Of a stretch of DNA of 38,938 nt, positions 18,650 to 29,757 are shown in pieces. The translations under genes were made by a program, and so were the position numbers. The notes beneath the pieces were generated by a model, which ran no database searches, had not been told where the DNA came from, and saw only the letters and a program-made list of their open reading frames with translations. Source of the DNA: Pseudomonadota bacterium (GTDB lineage: Bacteria > Pseudomonadota > Gammaproteobacteria > CALCKW01); assembly GCA_039196715.1 (NCBI GenBank), contig JBCCUP010000043.1:1-38938 (forward strand), in the 5' to 3' direction. Position 1 is the first letter of the stretch, and the number at the start of each line of letters is the position of its first letter.

Positions 18650-19885
18650 TCAGGCGATCCGTCGGTTGCCATCGTTGGCCGAGTAGCACTGCTCGAGCAG
18701 CACATCGAGGTCCCGCAGGCCGAGGCCCTTGCGACCCAGTCGCGTGATCAGCACCGAGTCGTCGACCAGCTGCACGCGGTTGCCGTTCACGTCGATCGGC
18801 AGGTACTCGGTGGCGACCCGGCAGATGTCGCCGAGCTGGATCGCCTGGGACAGGGTCGGCTTGCCCGAGGTGGCGAGCTCCACCGCCTTGATCAGGCGCT
18901 TGTCGATGCCCATGCGGATCATCACCAACTCGGTCACCAGACCCTTGAGCAGGAAGACGGCGTCGTCCAACTGTTTCTCGGCTTCGAGGCGCTCGGCGAG
19001 CTCGGGGTCGGTGAGCAACAGAGTCGCCACACCGCAGCCGCTGAACATGCCGGCCATTTCGGCCGCCAGGGGGTCGACGTCCTCGATGCGCTCGGCGATC
19101 AGCCGACAGAAGTGGCCGACGCTGCACAGGTAGTCGCTCGCACGGCGCAGACGCGCGTGCAGGACTGAGCCCCCGTCCGGCCAGGGACAATTCTCAAGCA
19201 CCGTCTTGAGGTACAGGATCAACTCGTCGGCATCGAAGCCCATCGCCAACTGTTCGAGCTTGGTCAAGCCGCTGCGCGCAAAGGATTCGCTGTTCATCAC
19301 TGCGAAGCTGGTCATGTGCAACGCGAGAAACGGGTCCTTGCGCAGCATCTCGACCAGCAGCTCCCGGTCCGGCTCGCCGAGCTGCAACACTTTTTCGAGG
19401 CGCGCCACTGCGCTCGGGTCCACCGGCACCTTGAGGTCACGGGAGGTGTAGGCGGAGATGATCTTGTCGAAGAGCGGTCGAACGTTGTCGGCAATGTCGA
19501 GCTCCTGCACCAACGTCGACGACGCGATCTGCTGGTTCATCAGGACCGAGAACTGCTTGCGGTCCACGCGCACGAGCTGGGTCTCCTCGAGCGCGATCAA
19601 CTCTGCCGGGCGCGGGTTGCGGTCGAACAGCGGCGGCTGGTTCTCGTGCTTCGCCCGCACGGTTTCCTCAACGCCGTTGTGCGTCTTGGTTTGCACCGAC
19701 CCGCTCACGAGAAACACCATCCAGCGGTGTTCGTCGGCACCGAGCAGCTGCTGCCGCTTGCTCATCGTAAACGCGGTAGCGCCCCGGGAGAGTTGCGCCA
19801 GGTGCGCGTCGCTCAGGTTCTGCAGCGGATCAAATCGCTTGAGGGTCGAGACCAGCAAATCCTGATCGGAAGTCGGTTGGGTCAT
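18650..19885 (-). CDS. Cyclic-nucleotide-binding-like / HDOD domain regulatory protein
   Basis: This 411-residue cytosolic protein has two parts. Residues about 15-125 resemble a cNMP-binding jelly roll (LSDAHLAQLSRGATAF, MVFLVSGSVQ, ELIALEETQLVRVDRKQF). Residues about 160-350 form an HDOD domain, a catalytically silent relative of HD phosphohydrolases (GEPDRELLVEMLRKDPFLAL, LEQLAMGFDADELILYL, SDYLCSVGHFCRLIAE). Such proteins take part in signalling that affects motility, biofilm or the cell cycle; the ligand and partners here are unknown. ATG 19885 follows AGGAG by 8 bases. A good promoter lies about 170 bases upstream. Confidence 0.82.
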   Translation of the reverse strand: MTQPTSDQDLLVSTLKRFDPLQNLSDAHLAQLSRGATAFTMSKRQQLLGADEHRWMVFLVSGSVQTKTHNGVEETVRAKHENQPPLFDRNPRPAELIALEETQLVRVDRKQFSVLMNQQIASSTLVQELDIADNVRPLFDKIISAYTSRDLKVPVDPSAVARLEKVLQLGEPDRELLVEMLRKDPFLALHMTSFAVMNSESFARSGLTKLEQLAMGFDADELILYLKTVLENCPWPDGGSVLHARLRRASDYLCSVGHFCRLIAERIEDVDPLAAEMAGMFSGCGVATLLLTDPELAERLEAEKQLDDAVFLLKGLVTELVMIRMGIDKRLIKAVELATSGKPTLSQAIQLGDICRVATEYLPIDVNGNRVQLVDDSVLITRLGRKGLGLRDLDVLLEQCYSANDGNRRIA

Positions 19886-20047
19886 CGCAGGCTCCTGTGC
19901 ACCGTACCGGCACGCGTCGACGCGCGTGCTCTCAGCCCGAATTCAAAGCAACAAACCCGCCAGTTGACCTGCCGATTCCCCGCCGGACCGCGCCCGACAC
20001 AGGGCACTGGCCGACACCGCATCACCAGCCGTGTCCCACCCGATTTT

Positions 20048-20067
20048 AGTGCTTTATATCAATCACT
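20048..20067. promoter_or_regulatory. 20-bp imperfect palindrome over the HDOD-gene promoter
   Basis: The sequence AGTGCTTTATATCAATCACT equals its own reverse complement at 16 of 20 positions (symmetry AGTGnTTnATATnAAnCACT). It covers the -10 hexamer of the minus-strand promoter, so a dimeric repressor bound here would block transcription. The protein that binds is unknown. This is an AT-rich island in otherwise GC-rich DNA. Confidence 0.5.
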
Positions 20068-20080
20068 TGAGCGATGTAAA
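20053..20080 (-). promoter_or_regulatory. Sigma-70-type promoter for the HDOD gene
   Basis: On the minus strand, -35 TTTACA (20080-20075) and -10 TATAAA (20058-20053) are separated by 16 bases; each matches the consensus at 5 of 6 positions. The start of transcription would be near 20046, giving a leader of about 160 nt before ATG 19885. I see no other gene in 19886-20091. Confidence 0.6.
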
Positions 20081-20091
20081 CCAGAATCCGA

Positions 20092-20653
20092 TCAACAGAG
20101 CATCAGCGTCCATCCGGCGCAGCGGGCGCAGCGGGCGCCGATGGCAACAGGAACGTTCTCTTGGATTCCAGTCGATTCCTCGACGGCAGTCGCGCCGAGT
20201 GCGCGTAGGCGCTCCACCACGTGCTGCACCAGCACCTCCGGTGCAGACGCACCCACTGTCACACCGACGTGCGCGGCGCCTTGCACCCAGGCCGAGTCGA
20301 TAGCCTCGGCGTTGGCAATCGGGTAGGCCGGGATGCCGCTGCGCTCGCCGCGCTCGCGCGACCGGTTGGAGTTCGAGCTGCTGGTCGCACCGACCACGAG
20401 CAACACTGCCGACCGCCCGCGAGACACCGTGGGCGCTCAGGATGACAGTCTAGTCATCGGGAACGTCGTCACGTTCCTCGACGAAGACGGCGCCTTTTTC
20501 GCGCAGCCCGTTGACGACGAATCACTTGTGCACGACTTCGTGGCGCACGTGAAGTGACGGACCGTGCAACTGCAGCGCGCGCTCGACGACCTCGATCGCA
20601 CGATCGGCACCGGCACAGACACCGCGTGGATTCGCTGACAGGACTTCCCTCAC
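20092..20653 (-). pseudogene. ispH: Decayed ispH (4-hydroxy-3-methylbut-2-enyl diphosphate reductase)
   Basis: Intact IspH makes IPP and DMAPP in the last step of the MEP pathway. Reading minus from GTG 20653, directly after the lspA stop, codons 6-81 match the IspH N terminus: [34 protein letters not shown] and SAHGVSRAV. TGA (20524-20522) and TAG (20452-20450) interrupt this part. At about 20405-20415 the frame shifts and roughly 120 codons are missing. The second fragment then matches the C-terminal third: LLVVGATSSSNSNR, GIPAY, HVGVTVGASAPEVLVQ and ERLRALGATAVEE, with homology fading near 20152. Only the first of three cluster cysteines (RGVCAG) remains; the DATCP and CYAT regions are deleted. 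It cannot encode an active enzyme. Confidence 0.9.
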
Positions 20654-21145
20654 CTACCCCTTGTCTTCGGCGGCACGGGCACCCGGCTCGCCGCGCAACG
20701 ACACCCAGATCATCAAGGCCGCACCGCCCGTGATCGCCATGTCGGCGACGTTGAAGGTGGGCCAGACGAAGCTGCCGTAGTACCACTGCACGAAATCGAT
20801 CACGTAGCCCAGGCGCACCCTGTCGATCAGGTTGCCGATGGCACCAGCCAATATCAGGCTCAAACTGATCGACAACACCGGCTCGCGCCGCCAGGCCCGC
20901 CAGATCCAGACCACCAGCACGACACTGACAACCACGCTGACCACGACGAAGAACCAGCGCTGCCAACCGCCGGCGTCGCTCAGGAAGCTCCAGGCCGCCC
21001 CGGTGTTGTAGGCGAGGTTCCAGTTGAACCAGCTCGCCACCGGCACCGGTTGGCCATAGGCGAGGTTGGCCTCGGCGACGACCTTGCTGATCTGGTCGAG
21101 CACCACGATCACGGCACTGACCGCGTACAAGAGAGCGGGCCGCAT
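20654..21145 (-). CDS. lspA: Lipoprotein signal peptidase (signal peptidase II)
   Basis: LspA is an inner-membrane aspartyl protease that cleaves the signal peptide of lipid-modified prolipoproteins. The 163-residue protein shows four hydrophobic segments (about 4-20, 63-82, 91-106 and 133-152). The catalytic dyad is D108 (GNLIDRV) and D135 (FNVADMAI), and the conserved NTGAAWSFL loop is present. ATG 21145 overlaps the ileS stop (TGATG), so translation is probably coupled. Its own stop (20654-20656) is immediately followed by the GTG of the ispH remnant. The fkpB gene that often stands here in gammaproteobacteria is missing. Confidence 0.94.
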   Translation of the reverse strand: MRPALLYAVSAVIVVLDQISKVVAEANLAYGQPVPVASWFNWNLAYNTGAAWSFLSDAGGWQRWFFVVVSVVVSVVLVVWIWRAWRREPVLSISLSLILAGAIGNLIDRVRLGYVIDFVQWYYGSFVWPTFNVADMAITGGAALMIWVSLRGEPGARAAEDKG

Positions 21146-23976
21146 CAGCAAAATTCCCGCACCTCACCCTCGCCCAGCACATTCTCGACACAGCGACCGC
21201 AGAGGGCCGGGTGCGCCGGGTCAATGCCGACGTCCGCGCGCCGGTGCCAGCAACGCACGCACTTGGTGTGCTCGGATGCCGCCACCCCCACGCGAAGCGC
21301 GCCGCCGGCAAATTCGGTCTCGACGGCGTCGTCGGGCGCCGACTCGAGCGGTGAAACGACCGCACTCGACGTCAGCGTGACAAAGCGCAGCTCGTCGCCA
21401 AGCCGCCCCAGAGTCGCACCGGTGTCGGCGTCGGCGTACAGCGTGACCTCGGCATCAAGTGAACCACCCACCTGTTTGGCGTTGCGTGCATCCTCGAGCG
21501 CCCGGTTGACCGCCATGCGCACATCCAGCACCCGCTGCCAGTCACCACGCGACAGCGCACTGTTGTCGTCCAGCGGCGGCAGATCGGTGTACCAGGTCTC
21601 CAGGTGCACCGACGCACTTCGCTCGCCTGGCAGGTGCTCCCAGATCTCGTCGGCGGTGAAGGAGAGGATCGGGGCGATCCAGCGCACCAGGGTCTCGGCC
21701 ACGCGGAACAGCGCGGTCTGGGCCGAGCGCCGCGCACGGCTGTTTTCCGCCGTGGTGTACTGGCGGTCCTTGATGATGTCGAGGTAGACCCCGCCGAGGT
21801 CGACCGCGCAGAAGTGGTGGATCTTCTGCACAACCTGGTGAAACTGGTAGGCGGTGTAGTCGTCCTGAATTGCCTGTTGCACTTCGGCCGCGCGGTCGAG
21901 CACCCAACGGTCGAGCGCGAGCATCGCCTCGGGTGCGACGCTGTGTTGTGCCGGGTCGAAACCGTTGAGGTTCGACAACAGGAAGCGCGCCGTGTTGCGG
22001 ATGCGGCGGTAGGCGTCGGCGTTGCGCTTGAGGATTTCGCGCGACAGGCTGATCTCGCCACTGTAGTCGGTCGAGGCGACCCACAGGCGCACGATGTCGG
22101 CACCGAGTTCCTTCATGATTTCCTGCGGCTCGATGCTGTTGCCGAGCGACTTCGACATCTTGTGGCCCTTCTCATCCACCGTGAAGCCGTGGGTCAACAC
22201 CTGCCGGTACGGCGCGTGGCCGTTGATCGCGCAGGAGGCCAGCAAACTCGAGTGAAACCAGCCGCGGTGCTGGTCGGAGCCCTCGAGGTACATGTCCGCC
22301 GGGTAGGTCTGGCTGTCGCGGCGCTGAAGAACGTGAAAGAAGGTCGTGCCGGAGTCGAACCACACGTCCATCACATCGGTTACACGGCTGTATTCCGCCG
22401 CGTCGTCAATCAGCTCCTCGCTCGCGAGATCAAACCAGGCTTGTATCCCACCCTGCTCGATGTGGCCCGCGACCGTTTCGATGATGGTCTGCGTCTCGGG
22501 GTGCAGCGAGCCAGTCTCCTTGTGCACGAACAAGGGGATCGGGATGCCCCAATACCGTTGCCGCGAGATGCACCAGTCGGGCCGGTTGGCGATCATGCCC
22601 TCGATGCGAGCCCGGCCCCAGCCTGGCACCCAGTTGACCTTGGCGATTTCGGCGAGTGCCGTGTCGCGCAGCCCCTGTTGGTCCATGCTGATAAACCACT
22701 GAGGCGTCGCACGGTAGATGATCGGGGTCTTGGTGCGCCAGCAATGCGGGTAGCTGTGCGGGTAGTCTTCGGCCTTGACCAGCGCCTTGTGCTCGCGCAG
22801 CACCTCGAGCATGTGCGCATCGACCTTCATCACATGCTCGCCGCCGAACAGCTCGACGCGCGACTTGAAGAAGCCGTTGTCGTCGACTGGCTCGAGCAGT
22901 TCGAGGCCGTACTCGCGCGCCACGTTGAAGTCGTCAACTCCGTGGTCGGGTGCCGTGTGCACCGCACCGGTGCCCGCCTCCAGTGTGACGTGCTCACCGA
23001 GCATGATCAGCGACTGGCGCGCGTAGAACGGGTGCTGGAGTTGCATCTTGTCGAAGGCGCCGCCCGGCGCGGTCGCATCGACCTGCCACTCGGCGACGCC
23101 GTAGCGCTGCATGGCAGCCTCGACCATGTCGGCCGCCAACACGACCTGCTCCAGCCCGAGGCCGAGGTCGGCCGAGACCAGCGCATAGTCGAGCTCCGGG
23201 TGCAGAGACACACCGAGGTTGCCGGGCAAGGTCCAGGGGGTCGTGGTCCAGATGAGCACCGAGAGCGGTGCCGCGCCGTCGACCCCGAACGCGGCGCGCA
23301 TGGCCCCGGCGTCGACGGCGGCGAAGCGCACGTCGATTGCGGTCGAGACCTTGTCCTGGTACTCGACCTCGGCCTCGGCGAGCGCCGAGTGCGCGCCCCA
23401 GCTCCAGTACACCGGTTTCACGCCTTTGTAGACGTGGCCACGCTCGATGATCCGACCGAGCGCACGCACCGCGTCCGCCTCGTTCTGGAAACTCATCGTC
23501 AGGTAGGGGTCATCCCAATCGCCGAGGATGCCAAGGCGTTTGAACTCGGTGCGCTGCGCGTCGATCTGGCCAAGCGCGTACTCGCGGCAACGCGCTCGGA
23601 ACGCACCAACGTCGACGTCTTTGCCCGGTTTACCGATTTCCTGCTCGACCTTGTTCTCGATCGGCAGACCGTGGCAGTCCCATCCTGGGATGTAGGGTGA
23701 GTCGTACCCGTCGACCTGCCGGCTCTTGACAATGATGTCCTTGAGCACCTTGTTGACCGCGTGCCCCATGTGGATCACGCCGTTTGCGTATGGCGGGCCG
23801 TCGTGCAGGATGAACTTCGGCCGCCCGGCACTGTGATTGCGAATCGCCGCGTGCAAGTCCATCGCCTGCCAGGCGGCGAGCCGGTCCGGCTCGCGTTTGG
23901 GCAGGTTGCCGCGCATCGGGAAATCCGTGTGCGGCAGGTTCAGAGTGTCTTTGTACGGGTTGTCGTCTTTGCTCAC
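21145..23976 (-). CDS. ileS: Isoleucyl-tRNA synthetase
   Basis: IleS is a class I synthetase that charges tRNA-Ile and edits misactivated valine. The 943-residue protein has the HIGH motif as H69-M-G-H72 and KMSKS at 606-610. A large CP1 editing domain lies between them ([25 protein letters not shown]). A C-terminal zinc ribbon holds the pairs CVRC and CGRC. The length fits the bacterial type (E. coli 938). The start is GTG 23976, with only a weak GGA upstream. A 276-base leader separates it from ribF, and it is followed directly by lspA. Confidence 0.97.
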   Translation of the reverse strand: MSKDDNPYKDTLNLPHTDFPMRGNLPKREPDRLAAWQAMDLHAAIRNHSAGRPKFILHDGPPYANGVIHMGHAVNKVLKDIIVKSRQVDGYDSPYIPGWDCHGLPIENKVEQEIGKPGKDVDVGAFRARCREYALGQIDAQRTEFKRLGILGDWDDPYLTMSFQNEADAVRALGRIIERGHVYKGVKPVYWSWGAHSALAEAEVEYQDKVSTAIDVRFAAVDAGAMRAAFGVDGAAPLSVLIWTTTPWTLPGNLGVSLHPELDYALVSADLGLGLEQVVLAADMVEAAMQRYGVAEWQVDATAPGGAFDKMQLQHPFYARQSLIMLGEHVTLEAGTGAVHTAPDHGVDDFNVAREYGLELLEPVDDNGFFKSRVELFGGEHVMKVDAHMLEVLREHKALVKAEDYPHSYPHCWRTKTPIIYRATPQWFISMDQQGLRDTALAEIAKVNWVPGWGRARIEGMIANRPDWCISRQRYWGIPIPLFVHKETGSLHPETQTIIETVAGHIEQGGIQAWFDLASEELIDDAAEYSRVTDVMDVWFDSGTTFFHVLQRRDSQTYPADMYLEGSDQHRGWFHSSLLASCAINGHAPYRQVLTHGFTVDEKGHKMSKSLGNSIEPQEIMKELGADIVRLWVASTDYSGEISLSREILKRNADAYRRIRNTARFLLSNLNGFDPAQHSVAPEAMLALDRWVLDRAAEVQQAIQDDYTAYQFHQVVQKIHHFCAVDLGGVYLDIIKDRQYTTAENSRARRSAQTALFRVAETLVRWIAPILSFTADEIWEHLPGERSASVHLETWYTDLPPLDDNSALSRGDWQRVLDVRMAVNRALEDARNAKQVGGSLDAEVTLYADADTGATLGRLGDELRFVTLTSSAVVSPLESAPDDAVETEFAGGALRVGVAASEHTKCVRCWHRRADVGIDPAHPALCGRCVENVLGEGEVREFC

Positions 23977-24148
23977 GGCAGGTATCCACGCCGAGTCGGC
24001 GTTCAGGCTGAGTGTTGAGAATCACGTCGCGAAATGTGGTGGCCAAGCGGATCGGCCCGCGGCCGGACAGGTCTCGAAGACACTGCGGCGCCCGGTGCAC
24101 GTTCCGGTGTTGCCAGCACACCCACCGGCGTGTTTCTGCAAGCGTTCA

Positions 24149-24165
24149 GGGCACAACATGTGCCC
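24149..24165 (-). other. Perfect 7-bp inverted repeat in the ileS leader
   Basis: GGGCACA (24149-24155) and TGTGCCC (24159-24165) are perfectly complementary around a 3-nt centre, about 170 bases before the ileS start. It could be an RNA hairpin or a protein site. No T-box sequence is present. Confidence 0.35.
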
Positions 24166-24179
24166 GATACGGTCATAAC

Positions 24180-24200
24180 GGCTAACCCCTCAGTTTAGCC
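24180..24200 (-). other. Hairpin in the ribF-ileS gap
   Basis: GGCTAA (24180-24185) pairs with TTAGCC (24195-24200) around a 9-nt loop. It is the middle of three inverted repeats in the 276-base region between ribF and ileS. Its function is unknown. Confidence 0.3.
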
Positions 24201-24223
24201 TAAAGCACACCCCGACCGGGTGT
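24201..24223 (-). terminator. Possible weak terminator after ribF
   Basis: On the minus strand a 6-bp stem (ACACCC/GGGTGT, 24223-24207) is followed by GC and then TTTA. The stem lies about 30 bases after the ribF stop, but the T-run is short, so termination would be partial at best. Confidence 0.3.
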
Positions 24224-24252
24224 CTTGCCGGGGCCGCTCACGCCAGTACGGT

Positions 24253-25185
24253 TCAGGCGGAGCGCGCCACCCAGTCGCGCGCCGCGCGGGCATCGTCGGC
24301 GATCGCCGCCTTCAGCGCGTCGAGCGAGGCGAAGCGCTGCTCTGGCCGCAAGCGGTGCCGCAGGGTCAGCCGAAGGTGGTGACCGTAATAGTCTCGCTCG
24401 GTGTCGAACACGTGAACCTCGACCCGTGGTTGTATGCCGTTGACCGTCGGGCGGCTGCCGACGTTGCAGACACCGAAGCGGTCGGGCTCCCCCACCTCAG
24501 AAACGCCGACGACAAAGACCCCGGACACCGGCAGCACCCGCCGACCCGGTTTGAGGTTGGCGGTCGGGAAGCCGAGCGTGCGGCCGAGGGCGTCGCCGCG
24601 TATCACCCGCCCGCTGAGCGTGTAGGGGCGTCCCAACAGCTTTTCAGCCAGCGCGAGGTCGCCCGCGGCCAGTGCGTCGCGCACCCGCGTGCTGGACACG
24701 CGTGCATCGCCACTCAACCAGGTCCGGGTCGACTGCACCTCGAAGCCGTGCTCCGCGCCCGCCTCGACAAGCATGTTGAAATCGCCCGCCGCGCGCGCGC
24801 CAAAGCGAAAATCGTCACCGACAACAAGGTGTCTGACCCCGAGCCCATTCACCAGCCAGCGGCTGACGAAGGCCTCCGGCGGCTGACTCGAAAAGCGGCC
24901 GTCGAAGCGGCACACGAGCACCCGGTCAACGCCCGCCGCTGCGAGCAGGGGCAGCTTCTCGCGCAAGGTCGTGAGCCGTGCCGGGCAAGCGTCGCCACCG
25001 AAGTGTTCGCGCGGTAGCGGCTCGAAGGTCATCGCAACCGTCGGCAGTGCAAGCGCATCTGCCCGCGCCCGCAGCCCGGCCAGCACCTGTTGGTGCCCGG
25101 TGTGAACGCCGTCGAAGTTGCCGATCGTGGCAACGCAGCCCCGGTGTGCCGGGCGGAGGTTGTGGAGGTGGCGGATCAGTTCCAC
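24253..25185 (-). CDS. ribF: Bifunctional riboflavin kinase / FAD synthetase
   Basis: RibF phosphorylates riboflavin to FMN and adenylates FMN to FAD in the cytosol. The 310-residue protein has an N-terminal nucleotidyltransferase domain with GNFDGVHTGHQ (22-32), then RVSSTRVRDAL. The C-terminal flavokinase domain carries GDALGRTLGFPTANL and the late RVEVHVFD block. I start it at GTG 25185 (MELIRHLHNL), which matches the normal N terminus. The frame is open further upstream, but that part overlaps murJ in another frame. It begins 20 bases after murJ; the order murJ-ribF-ileS-lspA is common in gammaproteobacteria. Confidence 0.93.
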   Translation of the reverse strand: MELIRHLHNLRPAHRGCVATIGNFDGVHTGHQQVLAGLRARADALALPTVAMTFEPLPREHFGGDACPARLTTLREKLPLLAAAGVDRVLVCRFDGRFSSQPPEAFVSRWLVNGLGVRHLVVGDDFRFGARAAGDFNMLVEAGAEHGFEVQSTRTWLSGDARVSSTRVRDALAAGDLALAEKLLGRPYTLSGRVIRGDALGRTLGFPTANLKPGRRVLPVSGVFVVGVSEVGEPDRFGVCNVGSRPTVNGIQPRVEVHVFDTERDYYGHHLRLTLRHRLRPEQRFASLDALKAAIADDARAARDWVARSA

Positions 25186-25205
25186 GGTGCAGCAGCTCGA
25201 TGTTC

Positions 25206-26783
25206 TCAGGGACCGCCAACCGTCCGAAGCGCGGACGGTCGCAAGCCCATACATGCCAAGGCTGTCACATAGGCTGCGGTAGAGGCGGCAATTATACCGC
25301 CGAGCGTCAGCACGCGCTGACGCATCGCCACCTCGCCCCACCACGCCGGCTCCGGCGACAGCGCCCACATCACGAGCACCATGACCGCGCAGGCCACGGC
25401 GAGCTGCGCCGCAGCCCGCGCGCCAGCCCGACTCGGTCGCCAGCTCACTGTGTCGCGCAGGCAAAAGGCAAGCAGACCCGCTTGCAGCAGCGTGCTCAGC
25501 GCCGTTGCGGCCGAGAGCCCGATGTGGGGTGCGGCGTGGCCCGCGCGCAGCAGGCCGAGGCCGAACAGCACACAGCCGATCATGTTGAGCGCCATGCAGC
25601 CGACGGCAATGCGCACCGGCGTACGCGTGTCCTGCCGCGACGAGAAAGCCGGCGTGAGCACCTTGATCACGATCAGCGCAGGCAACGCCAGGGCCAGCAC
25701 CCGCAGAGCCAGTGCCGCCATGTCACGGTCGGTGTCATCAAAGGCCCCGTACTGGAACAGGGTCGCAATCACGGCGTCGGCGAGGCCGGCGAGGCCGAGC
25801 GCCGCCGGCAGACCCAGCAGCAGCCCCACGAACAGCGCCCACTGCACCGTGCGCTCGAAGGTGTCAGTGTCGGACCGTTGGTGGACGCGGGCGAGCTGCG
25901 GCAGGATCACCGTGCCGAGCGCCACCCCGATCAGGGCGTGCGGGAACTCGAGCAAGCGATCGGCGTAATAGAGCCAACTGACGCTGCCCGCCACCATCAT
26001 TGACGCCACCACCGAGCTCACCAGCGCGTTGAACTGGTATACCCCGGAACTCAACACAAAGGGCATCAACAGGGCCATGACCTTGCGCGTGCCCGGGTGT
26101 CGCCAGCCCCAGGACGGGCGCACCAGCAAGCCGAGCCGCGCAAGCGCCGGCAATTGGAAACCGAGCTGCACCACGCCCGCCAGCAGCACACCGATCGCAA
26201 GCGCATGGACCGGTTGCTCGAGCATCGGCGCGAGCCAGATCGCCGAGCCAATCATGCAGAGGTTCAGCAGAATCGGCGTCGCCGCCGGCACCGCGAACCG
26301 GCCGCGGCTTTGCAACACCGCGCCAGCTGCCGCCACAAGCGAGATGAAGAACACGTAGGGAAAGCAGATCCGGAGCATGGCGACCGCGGGGTCGTAGCGC
26401 TCGCCGTCGCCGACGAAACCGGGCGCGAAGACCCACACCAGCACGGGTGCGAGCACTGCGCCGAGCGCCGACACCGCGATCAACACCCCGCCGAGGGTGC
26501 CGATCACGTGAGCAATCAGATCGCGTGTGGCTGCTTCGTCGCCACGGGCATCGGTTTCGCTCAGTACGGGAACGACCGCGTGCGACACCGCACCCTCGCC
26601 GAACAGCCGACGCAGCAGGTTGGGGATACGAAAGGCGACAAAGAAGGCGTCGGTCAGGGGTCCGGCGCCGAAGCTCACGGCGATCACGAGGTCGCGCACC
26701 AGGCCGGCGACGCGCGACAGGAAGGTCATGCCACTGACGACCACGCCCGAACGCAGCAGGCCGCTCGCAGCGCGTTCGCTCAC
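25206..26783 (-). CDS. murJ: Lipid II flippase MurJ (MviN)
   Basis: MurJ moves lipid II across the inner membrane for peptidoglycan synthesis. The 525-residue protein is strongly hydrophobic, with about 14 membrane segments. It begins with the family block GMTFLSRVAGLVRD, then FGAGPLTDAFFVAFRIPNLLRR and LFGEGAVSHAVVPV. The GTG start at 26783 follows a G-rich run. It is divergent from rpsT, with about 100 bp between them. Confidence 0.95.
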   Translation of the reverse strand: MSERAASGLLRSGVVVSGMTFLSRVAGLVRDLVIAVSFGAGPLTDAFFVAFRIPNLLRRLFGEGAVSHAVVPVLSETDARGDEAATRDLIAHVIGTLGGVLIAVSALGAVLAPVLVWVFAPGFVGDGERYDPAVAMLRICFPYVFFISLVAAAGAVLQSRGRFAVPAATPILLNLCMIGSAIWLAPMLEQPVHALAIGVLLAGVVQLGFQLPALARLGLLVRPSWGWRHPGTRKVMALLMPFVLSSGVYQFNALVSSVVASMMVAGSVSWLYYADRLLEFPHALIGVALGTVILPQLARVHQRSDTDTFERTVQWALFVGLLLGLPAALGLAGLADAVIATLFQYGAFDDTDRDMAALALRVLALALPALIVIKVLTPAFSSRQDTRTPVRIAVGCMALNMIGCVLFGLGLLRAGHAAPHIGLSAATALSTLLQAGLLAFCLRDTVSWRPSRAGARAAAQLAVACAVMVLVMWALSPEPAWWGEVAMRQRVLTLGGIIAASTAAYVTALACMGLRPSALRTVGGP

Positions 26784-26811
26784 TGTTCCCCCCCACGGGC
26801 GTCTCTATGCG

Positions 26812-26840
26812 TTGACATGCCGCCAAAAATCGCAAATACT
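26812..26840 (+). promoter_or_regulatory. rpsT promoter
   Basis: A perfect -35 TTGACA (26812-26817) and -10 AATACT (26835-26840, 4 of 6) are separated by 17 bases. The transcript would begin near 26847 and carry a leader of about 40 nt before rpsT. Confidence 0.7.
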
Positions 26841-26885
26841 AGGGAGCTTAGCTGCGAATACAGAACTCGTCCGGAGACGATACCA

Positions 26886-27152
26886 GTGGCCAACACCGCA
26901 CAAGCCCGCAAGCGCGCCCGCCAAGCCGAAACCCACCGCCAGCGCAATGCGTCGTTGCGTTCGCGCATGCGCACCAGCGTGAAGGGCGTCATCAAGGCGC
27001 TCAACGGCGGCGACGCCGACGCCGCGCGCTCGGCATACCAGGCCATGGTCCCGCAGGTGGACAGCATGGTCGGCAAGGGCCTACTGCACAAGAACACCGC
27101 AGCCCGTTACAAGTCGCGACTGAACGCGCGCGTCAAGGCACTCGCCACCTGA
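26886..27152 (+). CDS. rpsT: 30S ribosomal protein S20
   Basis: S20 binds 16S rRNA at the base of the small subunit. The 88-residue, lysine/arginine-rich helical protein starts MANTAQARKRARQAE and carries SLRSRMRTSVK and NTAARYKSRLNARVKAL, as in all S20 proteins. The start is GTG 26886 with GGAGA about 8 bases upstream, although the same frame is open far upstream as an antisense shadow of murJ. A strong terminator follows the stop. S20 genes often use non-ATG starts. Confidence 0.96.
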   Translation: MANTAQARKRARQAETHRQRNASLRSRMRTSVKGVIKALNGGDADAARSAYQAMVPQVDSMVGKGLLHKNTAARYKSRLNARVKALAT

Positions 27153-27169
27153 CAGCGCGACCCGCGCGG

Positions 27170-27199
27170 AAAAAGCCGGCCACGGGCCGGCTTTTTTTT
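27170..27199. terminator. Bidirectional intrinsic terminator between rpsT and proB
   Basis: GCCGGCC (27175-27181) and GGCCGGC (27185-27191) form a perfect stem with a 3-nt loop. Eight T residues follow on the plus strand, and five A residues precede on the left, giving five U for minus-strand transcripts. It can end both rpsT and the convergent proB transcript. Confidence 0.9.
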
Positions 27200-27204
27200 G
27201 CGCC

Positions 27205-29455
<2,251 letters not shown>

Positions 29456-29719
29456 TCAGGCGCCGGCCGGCACAACGTCGATGAACTTGCGCTTCTTCGC
29501 GCCACGCACCGAGAATTTCACGCTGCCGTCCACCTTGGCGAACAAGGTGTAGTCCTTGCCGCAACCCACGTTCATGCCGGGGTGGAACTGGGTGCCACGC
29601 TGGCGCACCAGGATGTTGCCGGCGAGCACGGCTTCGCCGCCGTACTTCTTCACGCCCAGGCGTTTGCTCTCGGAATCGCGGCCGTTGCGTGTGGAGCCTG
29701 CTGCTTTCTTGTGTGCCAT
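29456..29719 (-). CDS. rpmA: 50S ribosomal protein L27
   Basis: L27 reaches into the peptidyl-transferase centre with its N-terminal tail. The 87-residue protein starts [22 protein letters not shown], and [15 protein letters not shown] follows; both are diagnostic. ATG 29719 is chosen over a frame start 21 bases upstream because L27 proteins begin exactly there. It lies 38 bases after rplU. Confidence 0.97.
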   Translation of the reverse strand: MAHKKAAGSTRNGRDSESKRLGVKKYGGEAVLAGNILVRQRGTQFHPGMNVGCGKDYTLFAKVDGSVKFSVRGAKKRKFIDVVPAGA

Positions 29720-29757
29720 GTCTGCGTCCGTCGTCAGCACCGCCGAGCCTGGGTGGC

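Noticed and set aside
20060-20070. FNR/ANR box at the HDOD promoter
   Set aside because: The arms read TCAA-N4-TTGA, the reverse of the TTGAT-N4-ATCAA consensus.
21604-23700. A 698-codon open frame on the plus strand inside ileS
   Set aside because: It is fully antisense to ileS, whose catalytic motifs are intact. It is a composition-driven shadow.
23977-24252. T-box riboswitch before ileS
   Set aside because: No T-box core sequence or antiterminator pattern is present, and such elements are not expected in gammaproteobacteria.
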